64,000 nt of DNA from Epiperipatus broadwayi (Eukaryota; Onychophora; Udeonychophora; Euonychophora; Peripatidae): assembly GCA_028023455.1 (NCBI GenBank), contig JAQFVV010006271.1, forward strand, positions 2,375,335-2,439,334, written 5' to 3'. Below are positions 11,380 through 24,735 of this stretch, in pieces. Position numbers and translations under genes: made by a program. Numbering within the stretch: position 1 is the first letter of the stretch; the number at the start of each line of letters is the position of its first letter. The notes under the pieces were generated by a model. The model searched no databases. It saw only the letters and a list, made by a program, of their open reading frames with translations, and was not told the DNA's origin.

Positions 11380-14300
11380 GGAGAATATATTCAATTCTAA
11401 CTGACTATATACTTATTAAAATCAAAAAATTACTTACACAATCATTATTAAAACTAATAATGAAACTGAAAGTGAAAAAGAAATTTTTACAAAACAAAAT
11501 ATTTCAGAAATTTAACATTTTGATGACAACAAAAGCAATACAAGTACACTTCAGAATGTAACACTAACAAAAAGTGAAGTCAAAGATGAAAATTTTCGAA
11601 TAGTTAATAATAAATTCAATTCACCAGTCCCAAATATATTAAATCATTTCTAAGTTCAAAAATAATAAAATGCTAATCTTAGCAGTTATTGACATTAATA
11701 TCACATTGATACAATTTCTCACAAATTTTTTTTATCAACATACACTTTATGGATACTCTACCCTTTATCATTACATTTAAAGGCATCTATCCAATGTTTC
11801 ATTTGCAATCCAGGAAACACCTCATCAAAAAATGTCCAAATCAAATTTGTCAACATTATGGTTTCAAAAATACAAAATCCCATCAATGCTCCAAAAGCAC
11901 AACAACTGTATAATAAGAATGAAGATCAAAATCTATTGCAAACCATAATAACCCCAGATAAACCACTGTTAGACAAAATGAGTCATATCTTACACAAATC
12001 AAACTGCAAACACTTCCTTTAAGTAATATAGTTAATGGACACACAGATTAAAAATCATTCCAACATTTGTGTCACCCAAAAGGAAATGCCATAATTGAAA
12101 CGGATATGGAACACACAACAGACAATATACAAAATGACAATATCTTTGTCTCTGATAAAGAAGGTAATTTTTTAAAAATAAAAAATAATAAAACAAAAGG
12201 AAAAAAAATCTTCAGTTAAGATTTACAAAAAAAAAAAAAAAAAACAGATCCCAGAAGGAAATACCTCATCAAATAACCAAGATTTTGAATCATTTTTACC
12301 AAAGAAACTATGCCAACCCATTTATCAACTGAAAATCTCACATTTCCCAAAATATTAAAAGGAAATCAAACAAATTCAATTACCAATAATTCCATCATAC
12401 CTCAGGAAAAATTTTCCTAATATCAAAAATGGTCATAAGAAAGAAAAAATGTAGTATTACATCAAAGCCAATACATCACACAATGACACACTAGCATTTC
12501 CCATCCCCACTGCTTACAGTCCCTCTAAAATTATTATCATAATGATATGTAGTAAATACTCAGAGATCTCATATGACAAGGAAAACCTAACCACATATTT
12601 GATGTAATATTGCAAGTAGACACAATGAAGTTATTGTGATCTGCACCATGTTTAATGGGGAAAAAATTTAAAACAGACAATACAATTATTACAATACTAT
12701 TTATACAAGAAAAGTATTAAAGAATTTCATGATATTTATACTATTTTTTAATGAAACTAAATATAACACAATGGAATGCAAGGTAAATTAACTCTTATGC
12801 CAATGCTTATTTGCACTCAGCACCATCTCACACAGTTTAGCCCAAACATAGTCAAAAATTAACCTGCATAAGTAATTTTGAACTAAAGTTATCTGTTTAA
12901 TGTTGCTTTAGTCAAAAATTAATCTGCATAAGTAACTTAATAAATTTTGAACTAAAGTTATCTGTTTGATATTGCTTTAGCTGGAGAAGGAATGATTATA
13001 CATCATAATTTCCCATTCATGCATTTTAAAATTTTATAACTCAACTACTGTACCACTTTCCTCACAATGAATATAATCATATTATATCTTTACAATAAAA
13101 CTGAATTAATACTGAGACTCATAAAGCAGATTAACTTAATTCTTCCTACTAATTCCCATCCAATCATCTTACCAGGCAATTTTAATATGCCATATTCAAC
13201 TTTTGTCCAAAAAGTATCTGCATCAAGTCAACATCAGACTTATGAATGCAGGATTCTTCTCCATAAGAAAAACTCCACATTAATAAATCTTTTCTACTCA
13301 CCTGCCTTCTAATTTATCATTATCCCCAACTTAATACAAGCGAACCTTCTAAAGATAATGTAGCTCTAACAATAAAAATAGAGATAATCAGGATTTTTAC
13401 TTGTTAATACAATTAGATTACTTTTAAAGTTCATCATGATCTGAAACAGTCCTATTATAAATTTATAAATATTCTAAAAAAAAAAAAGAAGTTATTATTT
13501 AAGAATTAAGCTCAATAGAAGCATGGTTCACATTTGTAAACATCATTATATTAATCATAAACTTTTATACTCAGAAAACTAAAATGGTAATACACTTTCA
13601 ACTAAAACATATCTTCCTTACAACATCCATTCCACTAATAATGACACTCACACAATAAATCTTGGTTAATTATCTATCAATCAAAAGATCAAAAATGTAT
13701 TTGACACCCTCTCACACATAACTGATGTTAGACAGTTTTGGTTTTTGTTATATATATATATATGATGGGCCCTTAATTACAAACCAAAAACATTTAACAT
13801 TTATTACAAAAGATTCACATTTGATAATCAGAGAAACCATCCATGCCCCTCATGAATTATCACTTTAAATCCAAATTGCAAACACATTCCTATCCCCAAA
13901 CTTGTCCTTCTTTTATTTGGATATTTATGAAGATATTGGAATTACCAAATCAGAAGTTGCCAACAAGTTAAACAGTATTCCTGATAACACTCATTCAGGA
14001 CCTCATGCAATACCCAAATTTGTATTTAACCATCTCAATCCTTTACAATCCCAATACTTCACAAACCAACTAATTATGTTCCCAGACTAATTTATATTAT
14101 TCTAGAACCCTATCACTCCTCAATGGTTAACTCTCCTTAAAAAATACTCTCCCTATCTCACTGGATAATCTTATGACCAATTTTATCCTATTGCTGATTA
14201 AAATAATAGAATCTTTCATTAAAGATAGAATTTAAACACTCTTTCTCCATTATAAAAATTCCAATTTGCAAAAATAAAAAAGGTTTAACTACATCAGTTA

Positions 14301-14440
14301 TTGAAGAAAAAAGATCATTGCCCAGAGCAAATTTAATAGTGAAAAAATTCAAGACATTTCAGTTTACTTTCAAAATAAAAATATGGTAGTTTATTTTTAT
14401 TGCTTCAGTAAATGTATAAGTAAACCTATACTCTGCGGAA
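11380..14440 (+). pseudogene. Decayed APE-type LINE
   Basis: A plus-strand, A/C-rich sequence with scattered protein-level remains in the right order. Near 11795-11885 is a CCHC zinc-knuckle region (C-F-I-C, then x4-H-x4-C across one frameshift), as in LINE ORF1/gag proteins. Near 13170-13190 is I-L-P-G-N-F-N-M, matching the G-D-F-N block of APE endonucleases. Around 13950-14000 is a block like the LINE RT start with S-G-P-H-A-I-P. Near 14280-14310 is K-K-G-L-T-T-S, matching the Q-F-G-F-R-K-G block. Stops and frameshifts lie throughout. Likely a Jockey- or CR1-like element, long dead. Its C-rich sense strand differs from the T-rich sense strand of the LINE at 61-64 kb, so the two are different families. 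Confidence 0.6.
12848..12979. repeat. Tandem duplication, two ~65-bp units
   Basis: TAGTCAAAAATTAACCTGCA...TTATCTGTTTAATGTTGCTT is repeated immediately with a few changes and an 11-13 bp expansion (TAACTTAATAAATTTTG). It lies inside the decayed LINE. Confidence 0.7.
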
Positions 14441-14620
14441 TATATATAAATATGCGCCTTCAATGTATTATTAAGTATATTATTTTTTAAAATTCTTTTT
14501 ATATTATAATTTTAATTTATGTAATATTAAGAGTGTGCTAATAGCTCTAAACAAGCTTTTTTTTTTTATTTATGATAAATGCTACTACAAGAGAAGGCAT
14601 TCAAATCATTTTATCTTGAT

Positions 14621-14671
14621 TTCCCCATCCCCAACCTTTCACCTATGTCTCTTCAGTGAGGAGTTGGGACA
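14621..14671 (-). ncRNA. Decayed hammerhead ribozyme, left arm
   Basis: On the minus strand this reads TGTCCC...CCTCA-CTGAAGA, then a shortened stem II region (GACATAGGT) and GAAAGGTTGGGG. It matches the ribozyme of the right arm but has lost part of the stem II hairpin and the ACCGGTC stem III/cleavage block. Expected to be inactive. Confidence 0.6.
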
Positions 14672-14937
14672 TTAGATTTAAAAAACCAACTCAACAAACA
14701 TTTATCTAAAAGTTAATTGTTAGAAGAAGATCTGAAACTTTTAGACATCTACATGTCTTTAAAGTCAGCTCTCCAACTGAAAAAATCATATGGGCCTGAA
14801 CTTAATTCAGATACTCCATATATTAGTAGGCTTAGCCCTTTAATTTAGCTAAAGCCACAACAGCAAAATAATAAGATCTTCTTCTAACAATTAACTTTTA
14901 GATAAATGCTTTGCTTGAGTTGGTTTTTTAAATCTAA

Positions 14938-14995
14938 TGTCCCAACTCCTCACTGAAGAGACCCATAGGTCGAAACCGGTCTGGGGATGGGGACA
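14938..14995 (+). ncRNA. Type I hammerhead ribozyme, complete
   Basis: All conserved parts are present in order. Stem I outer: TGTCCC (14938-14943) with GGGACA (14990-14995). An internal loop AACT/ATG follows. Stem I inner: CCTCA (14948-14952) with TGGGG (14982-14986). The core is CTGAAGA (14953-14959). Stem II is a perfect 4-bp hairpin, GACC-CATA-GGTC (14960-14971). Then GAAA (14972-14975) and a minimal stem III ACC/GGT with C14981 as the predicted cleavage nucleotide (GUC). Hammerheads require CUGANGA and GAAA, and a very short stem III is the form known from Penelope-like retroelements, where it may act as a dimer. The stem I internal loop facing the stem II loop fits the usual tertiary contact. 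No folding or cleavage test has been done. Confidence 0.8.
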
Positions 14996-16309
14996 ATCCA
15001 AGATAAATAAAAAAAAGCTTGTTTAGAGCTATTAGCACACTCTTAATATTACATATTTGTAAGTGCAAACTATATATAAGTCATGTGACATGTGACTTGT
15101 TATTATTAATTTTAATTTATATAAATGCATAGTATAAATATAAAAAAGTGCCTGTTATAAATATGTATGTGTTCATTTAATATGTATTCTACTCTAATCA
15201 TTGTTTATCAACAAAACGTGAGCTATTATATGCTACATAAATTTGTACTCAGGAGGACAATGAACAAATACAACAGTGGTTCTACTGTACACACTTCATT
15301 ATCAAGCTAACATAGAACAAAAACGCTGCAGCACTCAGAATTAAAAAATGCAAAAAAAAAAAAATTAACCCAATGGACTTTCTTTACATAGCATTTCTAT
15401 CTTTCATCTTCAGAGCACCATTCACCTGTTTAATCACAAACTCCACCTTTCTATTTTGATTAGGTTTTAGTGAGAAATTTGTACATAATCCTCCAAATTT
15501 TAATATTTTATTTTTAAATTAAACCTTTTTCTATAGGATACATTGATAATCCCACCACTATTTATTACAAATGAAAGCTTTCAAGCAATAGACATTTTAA
15601 AACTTAATATTTGCTGTTTTAAAAATCAAAAAATAAATTTCTAAATTAGATATCTAGAGCAATGGAACTTGGCATTTATTTATTCAAAAATTTACTAGAT
15701 TGAAATATTAGATAACCATTGGAGATATTTTCCTATTCAAAATGTTAGTAGAATAAAATATTTGATATTTAAATTCTGTGTTATTAAAACAATGATAAAT
15801 TTGAGTAAGTTAACATCAAGGAAAGAAAAAAAATACTAAAACTCAAATATATTTATTTTCATTTAAATTTTAGAAAATAATTACTTTATTGTTTGACAAA
15901 GGCATACTATGTTTGACAAGTAGAAACTGCTTCCACTTTACCATAACACAATTTTTAGAGTAGTCTTTTTAAAAAAGAAATGTTTTCAACATAAATATTT
16001 TTCTGGTTATATCATTTTTTTTTGTTTAAAAAAACATTTACAAAAATATTGCAAAAGTAATCTTTAATTTATAAACAAAACATTGTGCTAAAACACTCAG
16101 CCAATCAGGAATTCTCATTTCTACTGACATCTAAGCCATCTCCTTCACAGTATGATCATTTAAATAATTGGATTGGCAATTATACGAAAGACTATTTTCA
16201 TAGCGTAAAAAGTCCCCATAACAATAACATCTTCAGATTTTTTTTCCAATAAATACTCTTAAAATTGACATTGTATAAACAAGCAACTGCAGACTGCAAT
16301 GTAAGGTTA

Positions 16310-17590
16310 TAATACCCAAAAGTGCAATCTATGCAAGGTCACCACTGTCCTTATTCGGGTTATGCCATATACAATATCGAGCCTTCATTCAACTTCATCA
16401 ACCATATAAAAAATGCCAAACTTGACCCTGTCTATAAAATAGCTTCCCTAGGTATCACTGAACATTATGGCTCAATTAATAGGAAACTTTCAATAAACAT
16501 AATTAAAGCTGAACTCACAAACACAACTATTCTCTGATACACATAAGAGTTCATTTCTGAGTTTCTCACCTGGCTAGATAACAATATTATAGCCACATCC
16601 GATAGCCAACATCACCACATGACCGATGGATAACCCATGGGTCTATCCCTCAGTGACATCCTATCATCTAGCCTATATATAAATCACTTTGAAGACAATT
16701 CTTCCAGCATACTCCTGATCTCATTTACACATGTTATGTTGATATTTTTATAGCTGGACCGAAGCCTTCAATCCACAAAATCAAAGCAAACCTCCAGACA
16801 AACTTGACCTTACTCCTAATGATCGAATGGGAAGACTCGCTTCAAAGTCTAAAGTACTTAGACATATTCCTATAAAGAAACACACATCATTTAGAACACC
16901 CAATGTGCATCAAACCACTTGAAGTTCACGGATTCACACACCCTAAGTCAACTTCCCCTCATTCTCTTTAATTTGCTGGTCTATTCTCTTTCTTATATTG
17001 CAATTATCTATTATGCAAACATGATTCATTTCACAAAGCAAATATAAAACTATATTTAAAAGATTTAACTTCCATTGGATTTAAATATATTACTAACTAG
17101 GAAAGTCATACAATTCTACCACAAATTAAACTCAAACCATCACAAAGATGATAGACCTTGGCTACTCCTTTCCATATATTCCCACACTAATAAAAACATT
17201 TAATAAAACCTTTTCCCCAACCTTTAGCCTAAGTTTCTGACTCATTCCTCTGCCAATAAATTAATTAATAATTCCAAGGATATAATTGAACCTGAATTCA
17301 CCCTCTATACCATATATAAAACTAAATGCCCACAAACAAGATGTAAAGCAACATACTATGGAGAATATAGGCTATCCCTATCCACCCACATATCACAGCA
17401 TCAATACTTATATAAAAGTGCATCTGATAAGCCAGAATATAATTCATCTACATTGAACACCAGAAAGCAACAGAACATATATTCAACCCTACTTTGACTG
17501 CAATAGAAGATATTGACAAAAACGATTCAAAACACAAAATTAGGGAAGCATATTTATAGCTAACAACATCTACGCTATAAAACACAAAGA
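16310..17590 (+). pseudogene. Decayed Penelope-like element (RT and GIY-YIG)
   Basis: Plus-strand frames with stops and frameshifts spell the PLE order. Near 16630-16690 is P-M-G-L-S-L-S-D-I-L, the G-x-P-M-G-x-P-L-S block of RT. Near 16725-16755 is C-Y-V-D-I-F-I-A-G, the catalytic V-D-D block with one aspartate lost. Around 16845-16865 is L-K-Y-L-D. Near 17320-17410 is C-P-Q-T-R-C-K-A-T-Y-Y-G, a degraded GIY-YIG nuclease start preceded by a CxxxxC pair. The same CPQxxC arrangement occurs in the intact GIY-YIG frame at 46.7-47.0 kb, so both belong to related PLEs. It cannot make a working protein. Confidence 0.75.
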
Positions 17591-17599
17591 ATCATGCTT

Positions 17600-20340
17600 T
17601 CCTCTCTTCCAAAATGGAAGCTCTAAACTGTAATTTACATAAATTTAAATACCACCTGCCTACATATATATTCCATCATTTTTCTAGTCTAATTCTGCTA
17701 TGAATATGAAGACACAATATATCCTTGAAAATGCTAAGCCATCATATTGATATTCTACTCAGCTTCTCAATTGCTGCATTCCAGTGCACTAAACATATAT
17801 TAGAATGTTTATTATGGAATATCTAAGGATTAACATATAAAAATGAAAAAATATTAATGTCTCAATATTTTAGTACAGAATATTTTATTTAAAATGAATA
17901 CTTTAAGTGGATAAAAATTTTGTTTAAACACTATAATTGGGATATAACTGGACTTCAAATACATTTAATTAATATATCTTCATACTATGGAAAGTATCGT
18001 AAGATATTAATAAGAGCTGTAAAAACTCATGAACTTTAATTTTATTGTGTTTCTGCAAATATTATGTTGATGTATATTAATAAGTATGTTTTTTGATGGA
18101 GTTTTAGTAAAGGAATATACCTGTTAATTCTTAGCTAAATTAAACAGATCATATGTTTTCATTATTTTTTATAAACTAACCAAAAAGAAAATTTAAATTA
18201 TGTTAGAAATCAAAATTTAAATATACTTTCTAATATTAATTTTGTTTTCATTTAAAATCTTATGCATGTTTGTTTTTGTTACATATTGAAAGAACAACAG
18301 ATATTAAGTATGAGAATTTATGAATTATCCTTATAACAACATATATTTTAATATACTTTGATGATATAATTTTGTATTTAAATTAACAATATCACATTTA
18401 TAATTATAAAAAAAAACCCAAGGAAACAAATTAAACATACTTGGTTAAAATTTATATATATATATATTAAGTATTTATTTAGAAGTATTTGCACAAAGAT
18501 ACTTTCTTTGATTTATTAGTGTATCATTCATAACAAAATTTATACAAGATATGCAATAAATAAAACATAATTAATTCATAATCCAATATCCTAGCAAAGA
18601 TTATTTCATTTGCTTATTAATTTATATATTTTCTATTATTTTTATTATTGTAACATATTTAATTCCAGGGAGGCAGAATGCGAAGAAACAGAATGAGATT
18701 AAATGAATAGCTGATTATCTAAGGCTCACTTTATACACAAATACTCATTTATCTGCATTAGTACACATTTTGAATGTCACATATTGGAGAGCATGTTCTC
18801 AAAGCCATGGCAGGGGGGGGTTCTTACTTCAGGTTGTATGTGTGAAATTAATTATGCATTGTAGCAATACGCTGATTAAGTATAACTAATTCGTATATTT
18901 TATGAAATAGCAAGATATTATATTCTATACATTTCACATTAGGCAGAAAATAACAATAAACATCTTAGTAAACAATGAAATGATTTATTAATGAAAAAAA
19001 AATTAAATAAATAATGAAACAAATTAATAGCATTTTCTTTAGAGATAATTTTTAAGATGGAGATTATAACACAAGTTTAAGTCTTTTTTCTTACCACAAC
19101 TTCTCAGATATAAAAAAAAAAATCATTAATTACTATGTAATTTTTCTAAAAATAGTTTCATTCAATTTATTCAGTACGCCATTTAAATTCTTAATATTTT
19201 ATTCTTTTAATTCATTCCTGAATAAAAGATGTCATTTGTAACCATTTCAAATTTCAGTTTTTCACTCTTTTATTCGATATTTCTCTTTTTTTTTATTTGA
19301 ATATTCAAAAAAAAAACAACAAAAAAACAATATAAAACTTTAAGAGTTCTTGCTTAAGATTATCTTATCATTCATTGTCTTTTCTTCCTTTAATTACTAT
19401 TAAAGAGAATATTAAATGCAAATTACTGTTAGAATTTTATTTCTTCTTAAACAAATCTTGGCAGTTCTTTTATGGAATTCCGTTTATTTATAGCAATCTT
19501 TACTGGTTGTTAGGGAAGATACTGACCATTGCACTAGGAATAAGAACTTATGATCTATTTGTTTTCGTCTAGTACTCCATATTATATAAAAATCCAAATA
19601 TATGAAAGTATTTTTATCACTTTTAATAAATTAAAATAGTTTCAAATTTGCTCTTCTTGTATAGTTTTAACTTGATAGGTAATTCATTTTATTTCATGCT
19701 CTGCTGCAACCAAGAGAGAAAAAATCTATCTCATTTCAATTTTTTCAACTTCATTTACATAAAAAATAATTTCCTCTTTATTTAGAAATTTTTGGGGATC
19801 ATCTCCAAAATGAATTTATATAGACTATTTGTTTTGAAACAAAAAAAAAAAGTAACTAAATAAATATATCAACTTGTGTATATTTCAGTCCTCCTTACTT
19901 TATTTCAATCCTAAATGTATGTACATGTGAATATATGTGTGAATATGAACATCCATGTATTGGTTACCAGAAGTAAATTTCGTATTACATTATATTAATA
20001 AATTTTATTTTATTAATTAAAATTGGATTTAGTGATTATTTATAATCTATTTATTACACTATATTTTAACGTCAGCTTCAAGACACTCTACATAATTTAT
20101 TTGCATATTAAATATTAGCTAGTCAAAAACAATGAATAAATATCTACATACTTTAATAATTTATTCTATTATTGTAGCATTTTGTCAGTTATGTTTTATT
20201 TATTACAATGAATAAATGTTTTATTAAACAGCATTTTATTACGCTAATATATTTAATTTAAACTGGTATAAATTGGCACTTAACATTATCTGAACTTTCA
20301 TAATTTATATTTATTCAATCATTAGTTTATGACACTTCAT
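17600..20340. other. AT-rich spacer
   Basis: No coding region or element ends recognised. A slightly GC-richer patch near 18665-18840 ends in a run of eight G; I cannot identify it. Confidence 0.5.
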
Positions 20341-20344
20341 GCTA

Positions 20345-21208
20345 CCACGTTTCCCTGAAAATAAGATCGAACCAGAAAATAATCACTAGCATGATTTTTC
20401 AGGATACTTATAAGGACTATTCCAGATATAAGCCCTAGTTAAGATCATCAATCATATTGAATTATAAAGTAACTAATGTATAAATAAACAATATTATTGA
20501 CATTAATGCTTTAAAGAAATAGTAATATAAATTATATGGTTCTTTTGTATTTTCTGTCAATCATTTTTGACAAACATAATTCTATTACTACAAGTCAGTA
20601 TATCAGATAATTTATAATATCATTATTATATTTTTAGTATTTATTTTTATTTAATACTTAGATTTAGAATGCTCGATTTAGTTTTGGAGTTTCATCATGG
20701 GTAGCTTTTAAATAGTGAAGATAAAAGAAAAATTAATTTGATTTCTTAAACATTTTTTTTCCTCCTATAAGACTATAAATAATAGAAGTGATTTTAATAA
20801 TCAATTTTTCTCCTAAAGAAAAGTTTTTAAAAAGAATACAGAAACATTTTCTAAATTTTTTGTCACTTCATGTGGTCAAATCATTCTTAACTGTAATCAT
20901 TTTTATTACCATTCCAGTCTTGCAATCTTCAATTAATATTTGATTTAATGGTTAATTTAAATAGAACAATATTCTGATCACCAGATAAGATAAGTGACCA
21001 ACGAAAAAGCTATCCTAGTGACTAAAAGAAAAGAATTATGGAGGGGGGGGGGAGCTCCTGTAGTAAGAATCTTACAGCTTTCTGTAAAGAGTAGAAATAC
21101 TTGAATAAATGACATTTTTGTCATAACACCCCCTGAAAATAAGTTCTATAAAAAACTTTTGGAACAAAAATTAATATAAGATCAGATCTTATTTTTGGGG
21201 AAACATAG
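20345..21208. mobile_element. TIR DNA transposon, non-autonomous
   Basis: Inverted ends: GTTTCCCTGAAAATAAGATC at the left (20349-20368) and, read in reverse complement, GTTTCCCCAAAAATAAGATC at the right. A second CCCTGAAAATAAG lies internally near 21131 in the same orientation as the left end. The interior has no transposase frame. I could not identify a clear target duplication, so the superfamily is left open (mariner- or hAT-like). Confidence 0.65.
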
Positions 21209-21510
21209 CAGTACAATTTGATATTTTAACTGAGTCTTAAGAAAATTATTTATTTTATTTTATATATCTTTATACTGTTATAAAAATTGACCCCCTAATA
21301 TGAGGTTTAAACTGAATCAATTACCTGAGATAATACATTATGTTACAAAATTAGTATCCAAACATAAGTTATTATTTACCTAATATTAGTAGATGGTTAT
21401 ATTCTAATTATTACCGTTACAGCACATTGGATTGCCAAATTCATGGGCATAATAATCCAAAACTCTAATCTATATAATAACAATATATAAACAAAAATAT
21501 TGGTTTGCAT

Positions 21511-21539
21511 AATACATATATATATATATATATATATAC
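21511..21539. repeat. AT microsatellite
   Basis: Alternating AT run of about 29 bp. Confidence 0.8.
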
Positions 21540-21969
21540 AATTCAGAAGCATTGTAGTGCAAGGCTACATTAATTCTTCCAGACAGATAATCTGAGTTTG
21601 AATCTGGATAGTAAATCTGAATCTTTGACATATTTTTGAAGTAACTAGCCGTAACCAGCACAGTTTTTCATCCAATATTAATTGATAACTGGATATCTAG
21701 CAGTTCTTAACTGCAGAACAAAACAAGAACGGTAAATCACTTACTGCCTTCTTCATAATGATCTCTTAGAGAATCTTTATTCCTGAAATTGGCCATATGA
21801 CATATGTTTAATATTTATATGCAATTATGAAAACATATATAATGTTTTTTTTTAAACTGAGATATAGATATAATACTATTAAGATGATTACTAAAATTAA
21901 GCAATCTCAACAATGGGGAAAAAAATTATGAGATGCTTTAAATTTCGAACATCATACAACTTTATTAAT

Positions 21970-23105
21970 GTAGCATGAAAAGACAGATAGAATCACTAGG
22001 CAACAGAATATGAAAATGTAATAATATTTAATCATTATTTTCTGAGAGATGACAAATAGAGTAAGCAGGCAAGAATATTTATGTTCAATTGATAATACTC
22101 AATTATTCTCCTCTAATCTTAAGAAGGCAGACAGCAACTAAGCAACAGAGTAATATGATAATACTTGATCATTATTGTCTTTCAAGAAGGCGAGTAACTA
22201 GGTTACTATAATCAAATGATAACACTTGATCATCATACTCTGATAACAGGTACAGTAACTAAGCAACAGTTATTATAACCAAGTGATAACTTTTGATCAT
22301 TATATTCTTATAAGTAACTAGCCAACAGAATCCTACCATGTGATAACACTAGCTCATTATTACCTACTTGAAGAAAACAAGTAGAGTAAATAGGCAAAGT
22401 ATTATGACTAAATGATGACACTTGACCATTATTATCTATCTGAAGAAATTAGGTAGGTGAAGTAATAAAATGTGATAATCAAGTAATAATATTTGATTAT
22501 GAGTATCTAATAACAGGTAGAATAATGCAATAGATATTATGATTAAATGATGATAACTTGGTCATTTTCTGATGACAGATCAACTACGTGACAGAATACT
22601 ATGACTATAGAGTAACTAGGCAAGGGTATTATGACCAACCGTTAACAATTAATCATTACTCTTTGACTAAGGATGAAAGATAGAAAGACTGAAGATAGAA
22701 AAAATAGATTGCTGATTAAATGAAACTTTTCATCACCATTCTCCATATGAAGAAGTCAGATATATACTATGGCCAACCTATAATATTTGATCACTTTCTA
22801 TCTGATGACAGGTAAAATAACCAGATAATATAGTAGTATGATCAAATAATAACACTTTATTATTGTCTTATCCACAGCTAAAAAAAACTAGAAAACAAAA
22901 TATTATGACCAAGTGATAACACTTGATTATCATTCTCTATACGAGAAGCAGCTGCAATAACTATGCAATAGAGTACTATGACAAAATGATAGCAATCTGT
23001 CATTATTTTGTCTGAAGGCAGATGGAGTAACTAGGTAACAGAATATTGTGATCATCAAGTGATAAAATTTGATCCTTCTCTGTCTGAAGGCAGATAGAGA
23101 ATATC
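21970..23105. repeat. Diverged ~80-bp satellite array
   Basis: About 14 diverged units of roughly 75-90 bp. Recurring parts are GTAACTAGGCAACAGA, then TATTATGACCAAATGATAAC, then ACTTGATCATTATTCT, then CTATCTGAAGAAGGCAGAT. The central part is a dyad: ATCAAATG-ATAA-CACTTGAT is close to its own reverse complement. Unit lengths vary and no coding frame persists. Two further units occur alone at 28.92-29.04 kb, so the repeat is dispersed as well as tandem. Confidence 0.85.
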
Positions 23106-23290
23106 TCATGTGTAACGGTAAGAAAAGTAGAGCTGCTTTAACCTAACCTAGAGATGCAGATAGAGGGGGTTCGAACCTCACCTACTCCTCTAGATTGCTA
23201 CTAAGTGACTTACTCCCCAAATCTCACTAGAATTTAATCTTAATGTATGCCCGGTGGTCAGGGAGAGAAGAGACCACAAAAAGGAATTTT
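23105..23290. mobile_element. Possible SINE with B-box-like motif
   Basis: A GC-richer 180-bp block directly after the satellite contains GGTTCGAACC, the core of a pol III B box, near 23169-23178 and ends in ACCACAAAAAGG. I could not build a convincing cloverleaf or find a target duplication, and the B-box core is palindromic, so strand and identity are uncertain. Confidence 0.3.
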
Positions 23291-23779
23291 TACATATACA
23301 ATGATCAGATGTACATACGTATGTCACAAAAGAAAAACAATACTAAGTGGTTTTATTTATAGTGAATGAAAGATAACAGAAATTTTTATTATTGACATTA
23401 AAATAATTCACACAATGCTTTATTAATAGTGTCGCAGGCTATTTTCACTGCAACTGGAGAGACATATATGAAAGATCATTGATCGTAATGATAAGAACAG
23501 ACAAAATTTTTACGTTATAATTTCTTCTTTAAAATATTCCAGCAAATGGAAGTGTTACATAAAAGAAATCAAGAGAGAGAGACATGATTCATTAACTCTG
23601 TGGTTGGAAAACAGAAATAAATAGGTGGTCAAACTCAACTAAACACTTTGGACAGGTTGATATCACAGCCCTATTTATGATTTAAGAAGAATGATAAAGT
23701 GACCCCAGCAGGAATTTCCAGCCATAATTGAAACATTTCTATGAGATTTTGAGAAAAATTTCCTAATAAATATAAATAT

Positions 23780-24150
23780 ACAAGACCATGCACAAAGGCG
23801 AGAGCATATAGTGGGCTGTGAGGCTCGAGACATAACAGTTACCAAGAGGTTAACACAAGACCGGATAGCTCTCCGTCTCTAAACTAGGTTAGAGAGAAAA
23901 ATGGAACCCTTTCGCTAAACGCGTGACCCGGATTCAGGATCGGAGTTTTTGTTGCTTATGTCCAGTTACGTACATTGAAAGGACTGAGATCGACATGAGA
24001 TCCAGAACAATTTATTTGTTTTTCAGAAGATCCGAATGTAGGTATGTTAACCTAAGCAAACTTGGCAAAAGAAGCACTGTCATATATGCTGAATGGCCCA
24101 GTAGATCACCCGAGTCACGATGCCATATAAATACTGTCAACGACCTTTAA
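23780..24150. other. GC-richer block, unidentified
   Basis: Base composition rises clearly above the surroundings. A 75-codon frame at 23923-24150 starts at GTG and matches nothing I recognise. It could be part of an old repeat or a host exon or UTR. Confidence 0.3.
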
Positions 24151-24735
24151 ATTAAAAAAAAAACCCTCTGCAAAATATATTGTGAATATTCAAATTAATG
24201 ATCCGGGTATTTAAAAAAAAAATAAAGAAGTTTGTTGAACTTATTTGATTTTTCTTTTGCTTGATAGATAGATAGATAATGGAAGATCTTGGAAATATAG
24301 ATTTAAATTGATCACCATGGCAACCTAAAGCTTTTAAATAGAATTGTTTACTGTTGATTCTAGCTTTAAAATAATAAATTCACTATAATCAAACTCAGGA
24401 AAAACATATAGGTAAATAAATAAATTTTGAAAACAATTCAGTACAATATAAGTTTACTTAAATAGGATCGATATTTTTACATATTTCATGTATATTAATG
24501 CAGTCACCATAGTAACATTATTACATATAGTTCAATGTTTTTGTGTTATGTATATTTGTTTATAAATTAATTTAAAAAAATATAATTATTAAAAAAATAT
24601 ATATATGTAAATTATTAGTGTTTATAAAGTAAATAAAGGCTGTTATGTCAATTTTGTATTTTGGTTTACAAATAATAGGAAAAACCTCATCGAATTTGGA
24701 TTTAATTTTCATGTATCCATTTTCTCCAAACTTAC

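Larger units (their letters stand above)
14521..15052. mobile_element. Foldback element carrying hammerhead arms
   Basis: Long inverted repeats at 14521-14732 and 14874-15052 start and end with GTAATATTAAGAGTGTGCTA and its complement. The left arm has a ~40-nt insertion near 14573-14612. Both arms contain a hammerhead-ribozyme-derived segment in opposite orientation: the right copy is complete and the left copy has lost stem II. The unpaired centre (about 14780-14850) contains CATATGGGCCTGAAC and CAGATACTCCATATATTAG, which recur in the foldback at 52.4-53.05 kb; the terminal segments are also related. So at least two members of one hammerhead-bearing foldback family are present. There is no coding capacity. 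Confidence 0.85.

Noticed and set aside
13067-13312. Independent small gene
   Set aside because: Its G-N-F-N block and position fit the endonuclease part of the surrounding decayed LINE.
23169-23178. B box of a tRNA gene
   Set aside because: The GGTTCGAACC core is present, but no acceptor, D or anticodon arm could be built around it on either strand.
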